Assembly: GCF_002161085.1 (NCBI RefSeq)
Contig: NZ_NFLU01000001.1
Location: forward strand, 1-64,000
DNA length: 64,000 bases
From: Flavonifractor sp. An112
Lineage (GTDB): Bacteria > Bacillota > Clostridia > Oscillospirales > Oscillospiraceae
Direction of reading: 5' to 3'
Of the stretch, positions 26,940 through 35,400 are shown piece by piece (position 1 is the first letter of the stretch; the number at the start of each line of letters is the position of its first letter). Below the pieces are notes generated by a model that was given only the letters and a program-made list of their open reading frames with translations, had not been told where the DNA came from and did not search any database. Made by a program: the position numbers and the translations under genes.

Positions 26940-28208
26940 TTAAGCGTCCAGCAGGCAAGCCACGCCGGGCAGCTCCTTGCCCTCCATAAACTCCAGGGAA
27001 GCGCCGCCGCCGGTGGAGATGTGGGTCATCTTATCGGCATAGCCCAGCTGCTGCACAGCGGCAGCGGAGTCGCCGCCGCCGATGATGGTGATGGCGTTGC
27101 TGTTGCTCAGGGCCTCGGCCACAGCCTGGGTGCCCTTGGCAAAGGCGGGGAACTCAAACACGCCCATGGGGCCGTTCCAGATCACAGTGCCCGCATCCTT
27201 CACAGCGTCCGCGTAGGCGGCAATGGCCTTGGGGCCGATGTCCATGCCCATGCAGTCGTCGGGGATATTCATGCTGTCCACCAGGATGGGCTCGGCGTCG
27301 GCAGAGAACTCCTTGGCGCAGATGGTATCCTCGGGCAGGAGCAGCTTCACGCCCTTCTCCTTGGCCTTCTTCATCATGTCGTTGCAGTAGTCCAGCCAGT
27401 CCTCTTCCAGCAGGGACTTGCCGACAGAGCCGCCCTGAGCCTTGAGGAAGGTATAGGTCATGCCGCCGCCGATGATGATGGTGTCGGCGATCTCCAGCAG
27501 GTTGTTGATGACGCCGATCTTGGAGGACACCTTGGAGCCGCCCAGAATAGCCACCAGGGGACGCTTGGGATTGGCCAGAGCGCCGCCGATGATCTCCAGC
27601 TCCTTCTGGATCAGGAAGCCGGACACAGCGGGCAGGTAGGCAGCCACACCGGCGGTGGAAGCGTGGGCGCGGTGAACGGCGCCGAAGGCGTCGGACACAT
27701 ACACCTCAGCCATATCAGCCATGGCCTTGGCCAAGGCGGGATCGTTCTTGGTCTCACCCTTCTCAAAGCGGGTGTTCTCCAGCAGCATGATCTGGCCGGG
27801 CTTCAGAGCGGCGGCCTTGGCCTGGGCATCGGGGCCCACCACATCGGCGGCCATGATGACCTCGCGGCCCAGCAGCTCGCTCAGGCGCTTGGCAACGGGA
27901 GCCAGAGACAGCTTGGCCAGAGACTTCTTCCACTCCTCCTCGGTAATGGAGGCGGGGTCCTTGCCTTTCTCGGCCTGCTTCTTCACATAGGAGTCAAAGG
28001 TAGCCACGGGCTTGCCCAGGTGAGAGCAGGCGATGACGGCGGCATTCTGATCCAGCAGGTACTGGATGGTGGGCAGGGCCGCGCGGATGCGCTTGTCATC
28101 GGTGATGGCGCCGGTAGCCTTGTCCTGGGGCACGTTGAAGTCGCAGCGAAGCAGTACCTTCTTGCCGGCTACGTCGATGTCTTTCACGGTCTTCTTGTTG
28201 TAGTTCAT
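26940..28208 (-). CDS. pgk: Phosphoglycerate kinase
   Basis: A 422-residue two-domain kinase producing ATP from 1,3-bisphosphoglycerate. The N-domain shows RCDFNVP and CSHLGKP; the C-domain shows [14 protein letters not shown], the nucleotide loop GGGDSAAAV and the C-terminal [19 protein letters not shown]. It is slightly long, with an insertion around [24 protein letters not shown]. The start overlaps the trmL stop by four bases. No gapA is in the cluster. Confidence 0.97.
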   Translation of the reverse strand: MNYNKKTVKDIDVAGKKVLLRCDFNVPQDKATGAITDDKRIRAALPTIQYLLDQNAAVIACSHLGKPVATFDSYVKKQAEKGKDPASITEEEWKKSLAKLSLAPVAKRLSELLGREVIMAADVVGPDAQAKAAALKPGQIMLLENTRFEKGETKNDPALAKAMADMAEVYVSDAFGAVHRAHASTAGVAAYLPAVSGFLIQKELEIIGGALANPKRPLVAILGGSKVSSKIGVINNLLEIADTIIIGGGMTYTFLKAQGGSVGKSLLEEDWLDYCNDMMKKAKEKGVKLLLPEDTICAKEFSADAEPILVDSMNIPDDCMGMDIGPKAIAAYADAVKDAGTVIWNGPMGVFEFPAFAKGTQAVAEALSNSNAITIIGGGDSAAAVQQLGYADKMTHISTGGGASLEFMEGKELPGVACLLDA

Positions 28209-28699
28209 ACTATACTAGCTCCTTTCATCTCGCCTTCCCCGGTCAATCCGGGAAAATCCAGTTGTCGCAGGGCTTCGTACGCTAGGATCGCCGCTGAGTT
28301 GGAAAGATTGAGGCACCGGGCCTCCGCCCGGATTGGGATACGAATACAGCGCTGGCGGTATTTCTCCCGGAAGGCCTCCGGCAGCCCGGCGGTCTCCTTG
28401 CCGAAGATGAGATAGCACCCATCCCGGAACGTGGCCTCTGTATAGGGCCTCGGGGCTTTGGAGGTGGCCAGCCAGATATCCTCTGCGCCGGTTTTCTGAA
28501 AGAAGTCCTCCAGATTTTCATACACCCGCAGATCCACCAGATGCCAGTAGTCTAAGCCGGCCCTTTTTACGGCTTTATCACTGATATCAAAGCCTAACGG
28601 CTTAATCAGGTGGAGTCGAATCCCGGTAACAGCGCAGGTACGCGCAATGTTGCCGGTGTTTTGGGGTATTTCCGGTTCGTAGAGCACGATATTCAGCAT
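28205..28699 (-). CDS. trmL: tRNA (cytidine/uridine-34-2'-O)-methyltransferase
   Basis: A 164-residue SPOUT-class methyltransferase that modifies the wobble base of tRNA-Leu. Motifs are [18 protein letters not shown], the knot segment [14 protein letters not shown] and the C-terminal [19 protein letters not shown]. It heads the glycolytic operon and is translationally coupled to pgk. Confidence 0.93.
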   Translation of the reverse strand: MLNIVLYEPEIPQNTGNIARTCAVTGIRLHLIKPLGFDISDKAVKRAGLDYWHLVDLRVYENLEDFFQKTGAEDIWLATSKAPRPYTEATFRDGCYLIFGKETAGLPEAFREKYRQRCIRIPIRAEARCLNLSNSAAILAYEALRQLDFPGLTGEGEMKGASIV

Positions 28700-28741
28700 T
28701 TTATTCCCTCTTTACACCTCTATCACTGTTCAGCGCAGGCT

Positions 28742-28770
28742 ATTGTACTCCAAAATTCCGTGGATTTCAA
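28742..28770 (-). promoter_or_regulatory. Promoter of the trmL-pgk-tpiA-gpmI-eno operon
   Basis: On the minus strand TTGAAA (28765-28770) and TACAAT (28742-28747) are 17 bases apart, about 40 bases before trmL. Confidence 0.82.
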
Positions 28771-28834
28771 CCGTAAAAGCATGAAAAAGTGGTAAAACGT
28801 ATAGTTTTCTTTGCGCAAACCATCACTTCTTTCC

Positions 28835-28863
28835 TTTACTGCATTGCGAAACTGTGGTATGAT
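28835..28863 (+). promoter_or_regulatory. Promoter of proBA
   Basis: TTTACT (28835-28840) and TATGAT (28858-28863) are 17 bases apart, with a TG extended −10. Confidence 0.7.
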
Positions 28864-28892
28864 GCTCTCAGACGCAAGATCAGGCAAGGAGG

Positions 28893-29705
28893 ATGAACGC
28901 TTTGCAGCGCAAGAAACAGGTACGCCGATTGGTGGTCAAGGTGGGTACTTCCACCCTCACCCGGGACACCGGGAGCCTCAATCTTCAAAATATGGAACGA
29001 CTGGCCCGGGTGCTCTCCGATCTGGAGGGGATGGGCTATCAGGTGGTGCTGGTCTCCTCCGGCGCCATCGGCATCGGCACCAAGAAGCTGCGGCTGGATG
29101 CCCGCCCCACCGAGCTGCGGATGAAGCAGGCCACCGCCGCCGTGGGCCAGTGCATAATGATGCACATCTACGACAAGCTTTTCGCAGAGTATAACCGCAC
29201 CGTGGCTCAGATCCTGCTCACCGGCGAGGATGTAGACGCCCCCGTCCGGTCGGAGCACCTGCACAACACCTTTGAGGCCCTGCTGGAGCTGGGGGTCATC
29301 CCGGTGGTCAACGAGAACGACTCGGTGTCCTCAGCGGAGATCGAGACCGGCCAGTGCAAGGTGCTGGGCGACAACGACACCCTGTCCGCCATTGTAGCCC
29401 GGCTGTGCGGGGCCGACCTGCTGGTGCTGCTCAGCGACATCGACGGACTGTACGACGCCGACCCCCGCACCCATCCGGAAGCCCAGCTGATCCACCATGT
29501 GGAGGCTGTCACCCCGGAGCTGCGGGCCATGGCCGGCGGCGCCGGCACCTGGCGGGGCACCGGCGGCATGGCCACCAAGCTCAACGCCGCCCAGATCGCT
29601 CTGGACGCCGGTATCGAGATGGTCATTGCCAATGGCAGCAATATCGAGTCTCTTTATGATATTGTAAACGGCGCCGACATCGGCACCCGCTTCGCCGCCC
29701 TCTGA
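28893..29705 (+). CDS. proB: Glutamate 5-kinase (no PUA domain)
   Basis: A 270-residue amino-acid-kinase-fold enzyme, the first step of proline synthesis. Motifs are VVKVGTSTLT, VSSGAIGIG, NENDSVS, FGDNDTLSA-type (GDNDTLSAIVARLCGADLLVLLSDIDGLY) and GTGGMATKLNAA. It is about 100 residues shorter than the E. coli enzyme because the C-terminal PUA domain is absent, a known short form. AAGGAGG precedes the ATG. It is followed by proA after 41 bases. Confidence 0.95.
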   Translation: MNALQRKKQVRRLVVKVGTSTLTRDTGSLNLQNMERLARVLSDLEGMGYQVVLVSSGAIGIGTKKLRLDARPTELRMKQATAAVGQCIMMHIYDKLFAEYNRTVAQILLTGEDVDAPVRSEHLHNTFEALLELGVIPVVNENDSVSSAEIETGQCKVLGDNDTLSAIVARLCGADLLVLLSDIDGLYDADPRTHPEAQLIHHVEAVTPELRAMAGGAGTWRGTGGMATKLNAAQIALDAGIEMVIANGSNIESLYDIVNGADIGTRFAAL

Positions 29706-29746
29706 ATTCCCTCGCCCAACCTTATACATAAAAGGAGTGACAAGTT

Positions 29747-30994
29747 ATGACGCAGCTGGAAATGCAGGGTCTGGCCGCCAAAAATGCCAGCCGGGTGCTC
29801 TCCATTTCGGGCACCGCCAAGAAGAACGCCGCTCTGGAGGCCATCGCCTCCGCTCTGGAGGCCCGCCAGGAGGAGATTCTGGCCGCCAACCAGGAAGATA
29901 TGACCGCCGCCAAAGCCGCCGGAATGCGCCCCTCCCTCCAGGACCGGCTGGCGCTGGACGGCTCCCGCATCGCAGGTATCGTGGACGGTGTGCGGCAGGT
30001 GGCCACCCTCCCCGACCCCATCGGTGAGACCACCAAGATGTCTACCCGGCCCAACGGCCTGGTCATCGGCAAGCGCCGGGTGCCTCTGGGCGTCATCGGC
30101 ATCATCTATGAGGCCCGGCCCAACGTCACCGTGGACGCCGCCGCTCTCTGCCTGAAGTCGGGCAACGCCGTCATTCTCCGGGGCGGCAAAGAGGCCTTCC
30201 ACTCCAACCAGGCCTTTGTCTCCATTATGCGGGACGCCCTGGAGTCCGCCGGCCTGCCCCGGGACTGCGTGGCCCTGGTCACCGACACCACCCGCCAGAG
30301 CGCCACCGAGCTGATGAACCTGACGGAGTACCTGGACGTGCTCATCCCCCGGGGCGGCGCCGGTCTCATTAAAAATGTGGTGGAGAACGCCAAGGTACCG
30401 GTGATCCAGACCGGCGTGGGCGTGTGCCATGTGTACGTCCACGGAGAGGCCGACCTGGACATGGCCGCCCGCATCATCCACAACGCCAAGACCTCCCGGC
30501 CCTCGGTGTGCAACGCCGCCGAGTGCCTGCTGGTGGACCGAGCGGTGGCCCGTGATTTCCTGCCCATGGCCTGGCAGCTGCTCCAGACCAAGAACGTGGA
30601 GCTGCGCGGCTGTCCCGAGACCCGGGCCATTCTGGGCGACTTCGTGGTCCCCGCCACCGAGGAGGATTGGGATACCGAGTTTGGCGACTATATTCTGGCT
30701 GTCAAGGTGGTGGGCGGCTTTGACGAGGCGGTGGAGTTCATCCACGCCCACGGCACCGGCCACTCCGAGGCCATCGTCACCAACAACTACTTTGCCGCCC
30801 AGCAGTTCCTGGACCAGGTGGACGCGGCGGCGGTGTACGTCAATGCCTCCACCCGCTTCACCGACGGCAACGAGTTCGGCCTGGGCGCCGAGATCGGCAT
30901 CTCTACCCAGAAAATGCACGCCCGGGGCCCCATGGGCCTGGAGGAACTGACCTCCAGCAAGTTTGTCATCTACGGTACCGGCCAGATTCGCTGA
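29747..30994 (+). CDS. proA: Gamma-glutamyl phosphate reductase
   Basis: A 415-residue aldehyde-dehydrogenase-superfamily enzyme reducing glutamyl-5-phosphate. Motifs are VPLGVIGIIYEARPNVT, ILRGGKEAF, VIQTGVGVCHVYV, the catalytic Cys in PSVCNAAECLLV and the C-terminal FTDGNEFGLGAEIGISTQKMHARGP. It works with proB in the pathway to proline, and the pair share an operon. Confidence 0.96.
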   Translation: MTQLEMQGLAAKNASRVLSISGTAKKNAALEAIASALEARQEEILAANQEDMTAAKAAGMRPSLQDRLALDGSRIAGIVDGVRQVATLPDPIGETTKMSTRPNGLVIGKRRVPLGVIGIIYEARPNVTVDAAALCLKSGNAVILRGGKEAFHSNQAFVSIMRDALESAGLPRDCVALVTDTTRQSATELMNLTEYLDVLIPRGGAGLIKNVVENAKVPVIQTGVGVCHVYVHGEADLDMAARIIHNAKTSRPSVCNAAECLLVDRAVARDFLPMAWQLLQTKNVELRGCPETRAILGDFVVPATEEDWDTEFGDYILAVKVVGGFDEAVEFIHAHGTGHSEAIVTNNYFAAQQFLDQVDAAAVYVNASTRFTDGNEFGLGAEIGISTQKMHARGPMGLEELTSSKFVIYGTGQIR

Positions 30995-31031
30995 GCATAG
31001 AATGGAGCGGCCCCATACTGAATTCTTGTTA

Positions 31032-31061
31032 CATACGGCGGGCAGCAATGCCCGCCGTATG
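31032..31061. repeat. Intergenic hairpin after proA
   Basis: CATACGGCGGGC (31032-31043) pairs perfectly with GCCCGCCGTATG (31050-31061). The downstream T-tract is poor, so it is either a weak terminator for proBA or an intergenic repeat unit. Confidence 0.6.
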
Positions 31062-31081
31062 AATTTGTAGGGGGTGCTTCC

Positions 31082-31408
31082 ATGCTGGAACGCCAGATCA
31101 AGCCGGAGGGCGGCATGGTATACTGCGACCTGGGCAAGCTGTGCCCGGAGGCCGGTCAGATCATCGACTGTGCCCTGACCCTGACCCAGGTGCTGCCGGA
31201 GCGGCGGGTGGCCCTGGCGGCGGAACTGATGGACGGGGATACCTGTCTGGGGGCCCGGCTGTTCACCATCCCGCCCCACCATGAACCGGCCGCCGCCGAT
31301 CTCAGGCTCACCGGCCTGCGCTTCTACCTGCCCGAAGGGATCGACCGGCCCCTCACTCTGCGGGCCGACGCCCACTATATGGACCGGAACGAGCGCTGTT
31401 TGCTTTAG
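31082..31408 (+). CDS. Conserved hypothetical protein
   Basis: A 108-residue protein that I do not recognise. It is beta-rich with IIDCALTLTQVLPERRVALAAELMDGDTC and a C-terminal LRFYLPEGIDRPLTLRADAHYMDRN. It has no signal peptide or membrane segment; the start has a GGGGG ribosome site. It is codirectional with proBA. The IS200 element begins at its stop codon, so its 3' surroundings were reshaped by insertion. Confidence 0.6.
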   Translation: MLERQIKPEGGMVYCDLGKLCPEAGQIIDCALTLTQVLPERRVALAAELMDGDTCLGARLFTIPPHHEPAAADLRLTGLRFYLPEGIDRPLTLRADAHYMDRNERCLL

Positions 31409-32150
31409 TCAAAACCTCCGGCTAAGCCGGAGGCTTGAGTAGGCCCTAAAAGGGCCTGATACGGACGAAGCCCCTTAAGGGGCCCCGAAAGGTTTGCCGA
31501 CTGCATTTCTTTCTCGGGCTTACCCCTTAAGGGGTTCTTTTTACGCCTTCTTGTTCTCGCGACCCGTAAACGGGTCAACAAACTCTTTCAGCCCTATCTG
31601 GTCTGCGATTTGATCTGATGCCAGTTGGTTTCGGATATACTCTGCTATCTGCTTTTTATTCCGCCCCACTGTATCCACATAATATCCTCTGGCCCAAAAG
31701 TGCCGATTTCCATACTTATATTTCAGATTTGCATGCCGATCAAATATCATCAGACTACTTTTTCCTTTCAAGTACCCCATAATCTGTGATACACTGTACT
31801 TGGGTGGGATACTTATCAGCATGTGTATATGGTCTGGGCACGCTCTGGCTTCTATGATTTCTACACCTTTTTGCTGACACAGTTTTCTCAATATCACTCC
31901 TATATCCTGTTTTATCTGTCCATATATCTCCATCCTTCGATATTTGGGAGCAAATACGATGTGATATTGACATCTCCAACTTGTATGCTCTAAACTACTT
32001 ATGTCTTTGTCTTTCACGATGAAGACCTCCCTGTTATCGTAGTTGTGTGGTCGGCAAACCACTTCTACCTTATCAGGGAGTTTTTTCTTTTTCTACTCTT
32101 CTCCTCGCTTTAAGCTATTTTTTACCCCCGGCTTAGCCGGGGGTTGTCTT
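31405..32150 (-). mobile_element. IS200/IS605-family element (tnpA only)
   Basis: A Y1 transposase gene is bracketed by two related subterminal hairpins, CCTCCGGCT-A-AGCCGGAGG (31415-31433) and CCCCCGGCT-T-AGCCGGGGG (32125-32143). This is the single-strand end structure recognised by TnpA. No tnpB is present, so it is IS200-like. A hairpin around 31519-31535 with a T-run on the minus strand probably terminates tnpA. The ends are approximate because this family makes no target duplication. Confidence 0.88.
31541..32017 (-). CDS. tnpA: IS200/IS605 transposase TnpA (Y1 family)
   Basis: A protein of about 158 residues from a GTG at 32017 (a longer frame begins at 32062). It has CQYHIVFAPKYRR at the N-terminus, the HUH metal motif CPDHIHMLISIP, and the catalytic Tyr in KKQIAEYIRNQ, complete for single-strand peel-and-paste transposition. 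The length is normal for the family, so it is probably active. Confidence 0.92.
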   Translation of the reverse strand: MKDKDISSLEHTSWRCQYHIVFAPKYRRMEIYGQIKQDIGVILRKLCQQKGVEIIEARACPDHIHMLISIPPKYSVSQIMGYLKGKSSLMIFDRHANLKYKYGNRHFWARGYYVDTVGRNKKQIAEYIRNQLASDQIADQIGLKEFVDPFTGRENKKA

Positions 32151-32248
32151 TGGTACCACCAAAACGCCTATTTTGGCAAGAAGCCAAAATAGCCCCAGAT
32201 TCTCTCTAAAAAAGATTGGAAGCGCTATGATTATCCGTATGGATTTAG

Positions 32249-32377
32249 GGTAAATATCGAAAAAAGTGGCTGCGTACCATTCTGCCAGTGTCCTTCCAGT
32301 TCCACCACACCCAGATGGATGGAATTCCGGCGGCAGAATTTTTAGAGCGCCTGCAACAGGAGATCCATCAAGTCTAA
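32249..32377 (+). pseudogene. Remnant of a CatA-like acetyltransferase (C-terminus only)
   Basis: Forty-two codons in frame end at TAA 32375 and encode a tail with LPVSFQFHHTQMDG, the His-containing active-site signature of type A chloramphenicol-acetyltransferase-like enzymes, then AAEFLERLQQEI. Upstream the frame is closed by TAG at 32246, and the next recognisable sequence is the IS200 end, so the 5' two thirds are gone. This is inferred from a short motif match only. Confidence 0.55.
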
Positions 32378-32386
32378 CATTTCCCC

Positions 32387-32417
32387 TTGACTCTGACGCT
32401 CCGTCAACTGATACAGT
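32387..32417 (+). promoter_or_regulatory. MerR-type promoter/operator
   Basis: TTGACT (32387-32392) and TACAGT (32412-32417) are 19 bases apart, the overlong spacer typical of MerR-controlled promoters. A TGACG-CTC-CGTCA dyad (32394-32406) lies inside the spacer. The next gene is a MerR regulator, so autoregulation is expected. Confidence 0.78.
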
Positions 32418-32436
32418 ATCCCCAGGAGGGATGTTT

Positions 32437-33195
32437 ATGGAGTATTCCATTCAGGAACTGTCACACCTGTCCGGGGTAACCACCCGCACTCTGCGCTGGT
32501 ACGACCAGATCGGGCTGCTGAAGCCCAGCCGGGTAGCGGAGAGCGGCTACCGCTATTACGGCAAGGCAGAGGTAGACCGGCTGCAGGACATTCTCTATTA
32601 CCGGGCCCTCGGGGTGGAGCTGGCCCGGATCAAGAAATGTCTGGACGATCCCTCCTTTGACCGTCTGGCCGCCCTGCGAAACCATCTTGCCGCTTTGGAG
32701 GCAGAGCAGGAAAGGCTGGGGAAACTGATCCGGTCGGTAAAAGAGACCATCGGAGCGGAAGAAAGGAAGGAATTTATGAGCGACGAGCAGAAATTTGAGG
32801 CGTTCAAGAGGCGCACGGTAGCCCATAACGAGAAAGTTTACGGAGCCGAGATCCGGGCCAAGTACGGCGACAAAGAAGTAGACGAGGCCAACGCCGCGGT
32901 GATTAATTTGACCCAGGAGCAATATCAGGCATGGACCGGCCTGGGTCAAGAGATTCAAGAACGGCTGGAAGCGGCTGTCCAGGCTGACCTCTCCCCGGAA
33001 AGCGAGGAGGGAAAAGAAATCTGCACCCTCCACCGCCGGTGGCTTACCATCACTGGGAACCGGTACGACCCGGCCAGGCACCGTGGGATTGCGGAGCTAT
33101 ATGTGATGGATGAGCGGTTTACCGCCTACTATGATAAGCGCATTCCCGGCTGCGTCCGTTTTTTGCGGGACGCCGTCGTCCACTGGGCGAAATAA
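32437..33195 (+). CDS. MerR-family regulator with TipAS domain
   Basis: A 252-residue regulator. Residues 1-70 form the MerR winged helix (MEYSIQELSHLSGVTTRTLRWYDQIGLLKPSR, YRYYGKAEVDRLQDILYYRALG). A dimerisation coiled coil follows, and residues 110-250 resemble the TipAS antibiotic-binding domain (EAFKRRTVAHNEKVYG, YGDKEVDEANAAV, FLRDAVVHWAK). TipAS proteins bind thiopeptide-like or multidrug ligands. The ATG at 32437 has AGGAGGG upstream. No efflux gene is adjacent. Confidence 0.92.
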   Translation: MEYSIQELSHLSGVTTRTLRWYDQIGLLKPSRVAESGYRYYGKAEVDRLQDILYYRALGVELARIKKCLDDPSFDRLAALRNHLAALEAEQERLGKLIRSVKETIGAEERKEFMSDEQKFEAFKRRTVAHNEKVYGAEIRAKYGDKEVDEANAAVINLTQEQYQAWTGLGQEIQERLEAAVQADLSPESEEGKEICTLHRRWLTITGNRYDPARHRGIAELYVMDERFTAYYDKRIPGCVRFLRDAVVHWAK

Positions 33196-33225
33196 GGCTC
33201 TTCCGGTGAGCAACTAACCAAAGCA

Positions 33226-33280
33226 AAATCCTCCTATGCTGTGTGGTTCTTCTGACAAAACACAGCATAGGAGGATTTAT
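33226..33280 (+). terminator. Long-stem terminator, bidirectional
   Basis: An 18-base perfect stem (33226-33243 with 33261-33278) encloses a 17-base loop between the converging MerR and membrane-protein genes. Confidence 0.75.
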
Positions 33281-33939
33281 ATTTGCTTTTGAACAAAGGA
33301 ACTGTTTGTCTGCTGCACGCCCTTCCACAGCATCCGCACAGTGATGGCCACGATCACCACATAGATCACGGCACTGGAGGCGGCGGACACCGGAAGCATG
33401 GCGTTTTTATCTGTCGCCGTCCGGTTCACCATGATCAATGTATTTTGCATCGTCAGAATGGCCACCAGCGCATCAATAAAATTGACTGTCCGCAGCTCCG
33501 CAACCAGAATATTACCTGCTGACCTGCGCCTCTGCCGGCCAATGTGAATAGAAGCCATGGTGATCTTCCAGGTTGTGTAGGCTGCCATGGCAATCGCCGG
33601 AATCAGTCCGATGGATACAGGCTTGTCCAGCACCGCCATCATGGAAATAGGCAGAATGAGCGACAGATCCAGCACCAGCAGCAGTATGGAACTGATCAGA
33701 AAGGTCCGACGACGACAGCCACTTCGTTCCGCCGCAAGCCGTGTCCGATTTCTCCGCTCTGTCAGAAGGACAATACCCCGAATCGCCATAAGCAGGAGAT
33801 AAAATATGCCGATACAAGGCCAAAAGCGAACGACACAATTGAGATTTCGTGCTGATTTCAGCCAGCCTTTTTCCGCGTCAGAAACACGCCCACCGGTGCC
33901 ACAATCAAGGCGAAGGGCGCCAGACGGACAAAGACCCAT
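33277..33939 (-). CDS. Membrane protein of unknown function
   Basis: Up to 220 residues with four clear hydrophobic segments (CVVRFWPCIGIFYLLLMAI, FLISSILLLVLDLSLILPISMM, IGLIPAIAMAAYTTWKI, SAVIYVVIVAITVRML). I do not recognise the family. The start is uncertain: the longest frame begins at ATG 33939, overlapping the upstream XRE gene by 82 bases; an internal ATG at 33789 would cut into the first membrane segment. It is cotranscribed with the XRE gene and may be its functional partner. Confidence 0.6.
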   Translation of the reverse strand: MGLCPSGALRLDCGTGGRVSDAEKGWLKSARNLNCVVRFWPCIGIFYLLLMAIRGIVLLTERRNRTRLAAERSGCRRRTFLISSILLLVLDLSLILPISMMAVLDKPVSIGLIPAIAMAAYTTWKITMASIHIGRQRRRSAGNILVAELRTVNFIDALVAILTMQNTLIMVNRTATDKNAMLPVSAASSAVIYVVIVAITVRMLWKGVQQTNSSFVQKQI

Positions 33940-34370
33940 TCAAAGGCGTGAATGGCCACGCCCATGACGGCAGTCTCCGGGGCACTGTAATCCCATCCCA
34001 GGTAAAAACTGTTCCCCACAAACAAGATCGCGGCAATGATCACAATGCCGGTACATAATGTGATGAGCAGCCAATGGAGGATTGCTCTTCGCATCACCTT
34101 TCTCCGCGCAAGCTGCAAATTAATGATCTCCAGCTTTTCGGAAAGCGCTTTGACCTCATCCACCTCCGCCTCCATCACCGTCTCTCCAAGCAACGTGCTC
34201 ACAGGTGTCTCGAGGGCTTCCGACAGGGAAATCAACAGATCAGAATCCGGGACGGACAGTCCCTGCTCCCACTTGGAGATGGTCTGCCGCACCACATTCA
34301 GCTTCATGGCAAGTTCTTGTTGGGAAAGTCCTCTGGATTTCCGGATTGCCTTTATGTTTTCGTTTAACAT
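33858..34370 (-). CDS. XRE-family regulator with two membrane segments
   Basis: A 170-residue protein. The Cro/CI HTH at 1-62 (NIKAIRKSRGLSQQELAMKLNVVRQTISKWEQGLSVPDSDLLISLSEAL) is followed by a short coiled segment and two hydrophobic stretches (LLITLCTGIVIIAAILFVG, FVRLAPFALIVAPVGVFL). It is a common Firmicutes architecture, cotranscribed with a membrane partner. The target is unknown. Confidence 0.88.
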   Translation of the reverse strand: MLNENIKAIRKSRGLSQQELAMKLNVVRQTISKWEQGLSVPDSDLLISLSEALETPVSTLLGETVMEAEVDEVKALSEKLEIINLQLARRKVMRRAILHWLLITLCTGIVIIAAILFVGNSFYLGWDYSAPETAVMGVAIHAFEWVFVRLAPFALIVAPVGVFLTRKKAG

Positions 34371-34442
34371 ATGGGCTCACTCCTTTCGTTCACATTGTAG
34401 AGAGAATGGCCCATTGCTGCAAGCAACGCAGATTAACATGGT

Positions 34443-34838
34443 CTATTTCAGCAATTCCTTCCGCAAATCGTCCAGATACCGCTTCTGCTGCCGCTTCAGA
34501 TAGCCGGGAACAAAGGGGCCCATCCACCAGCGTTTGGCGCGAACTGTCTCGGTACAAGTCAACCAGGTTCCGCCCTCTGCCGCCTGGAAGACCCCCTCCC
34601 AAGCGCCGGACATATTTCCGTTCTCCATGGTAAAAGCCAAAAAATGGAATGGCTCACAGGACGTGACGGTAAATTCTGTTGCATAGCCACTTTGGGTGTG
34701 CTCCACAAAGTGGGTTTCGTCCAGGACTTCCACCCGGGCCAAATCACTGCGCCAGGCGGTATGGGTAAGATCGGTCACTGTGTTCCACACCTGCTCCACA
34801 GGGCATGGGAAATGAACCTTTAACCTGGAAGTCGCCAT
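34443..34838 (-). CDS. SRPBCC (START-like) family protein
   Basis: A 131-residue protein of the AHSA1/polyketide-cyclase-like fold, with LKVHFPCPVEQVWNTVTDLTHTAWRSDL at the N-terminus, WLTCTETVRAKRWWMGPFV in the middle and a long C-terminal helix. These bind hydrophobic ligands. It is last in a five-gene operon, four bases after the DUF3795 gene. Confidence 0.8.
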   Translation of the reverse strand: MATSRLKVHFPCPVEQVWNTVTDLTHTAWRSDLARVEVLDETHFVEHTQSGYATEFTVTSCEPFHFLAFTMENGNMSGAWEGVFQAAEGGTWLTCTETVRAKRWWMGPFVPGYLKRQQKRYLDDLRKELLK

Positions 34839-34842
34839 AGGA

Positions 34843-35400
34843 TCACCCCTTCCTCGGTTTCTTGTTCAGTTTCAGACTGATGCTCCGGCGGTCAGCCGCC
34901 TCCTGAAGCAATTCCACAGCAACGCGGGCCCATTCCTTGATCTCCTGCTGCCACAGTTCCGGTCGGCTGTCCAGCGAAGTCATCACAGATTGCAAATCCT
35001 CCAAAGGCAGGAGATACACCGCCGTGTTGAAAAGGGTCTTACGGCGTCCATCGTTGTAATGGGCCAGAAGTTCATCCAGAATCGTCCGTTTTTTCTCCAA
35101 CTGAACAAGGTAAGCTTCCAGACCCAGCGCCTGGACCTGAGCAATATCCTGCTGCCGGTTCCGGTGCGGGACAAAGGAATCCCCATCGTCGAAGCCCTCA
35201 TAGTGGGGGCAGGGATACTCCGGGCACTCCCAACAGAACGGAACGCCGCCGTGCTCCAGGGAACAGCGGGCTTTCGCGCAGCTCTGGTTCCCCGCTCCCC
35301 CGCCGCAGCCTGGACAGTAGCCGCCCAGGTGCATGGAGCACAGAGCACAGTTGAGTCCGCACAGGGAGGCACGGGTTTCTGTACGAGTAAAACCTTTCAT
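34843..35400 (-). CDS. DUF3795 cysteine-rich protein
   Basis: A 185-residue protein. The first about 75 residues contain ten or more Cys (CGLNCALCSMHLGGYCPGC, CAKARC, CWECPEYPCPHYE), matching DUF3795, presumed zinc- or Fe-S-binding. The helical C-terminal part lacks recognised motifs. The start overlaps the upstream gene stop (ATGA, 35397-35400). Confidence 0.85.
   Translation of the reverse strand: MKGFTRTETRASLCGLNCALCSMHLGGYCPGCGGGAGNQSCAKARCSLEHGGVPFCWECPEYPCPHYEGFDDGDSFVPHRNRQQDIAQVQALGLEAYLVQLEKKRTILDELLAHYNDGRRKTLFNTAVYLLPLEDLQSVMTSLDSRPELWQQEIKEWARVAVELLQEAADRRSISLKLNKKPRKG

Noticed and set aside
32133-32450. A minus-strand ORF of 105 codons beside the IS200 end
   Set aside because: It has no ribosome site, runs through the MerR operator and is antisense to the acetyltransferase remnant.
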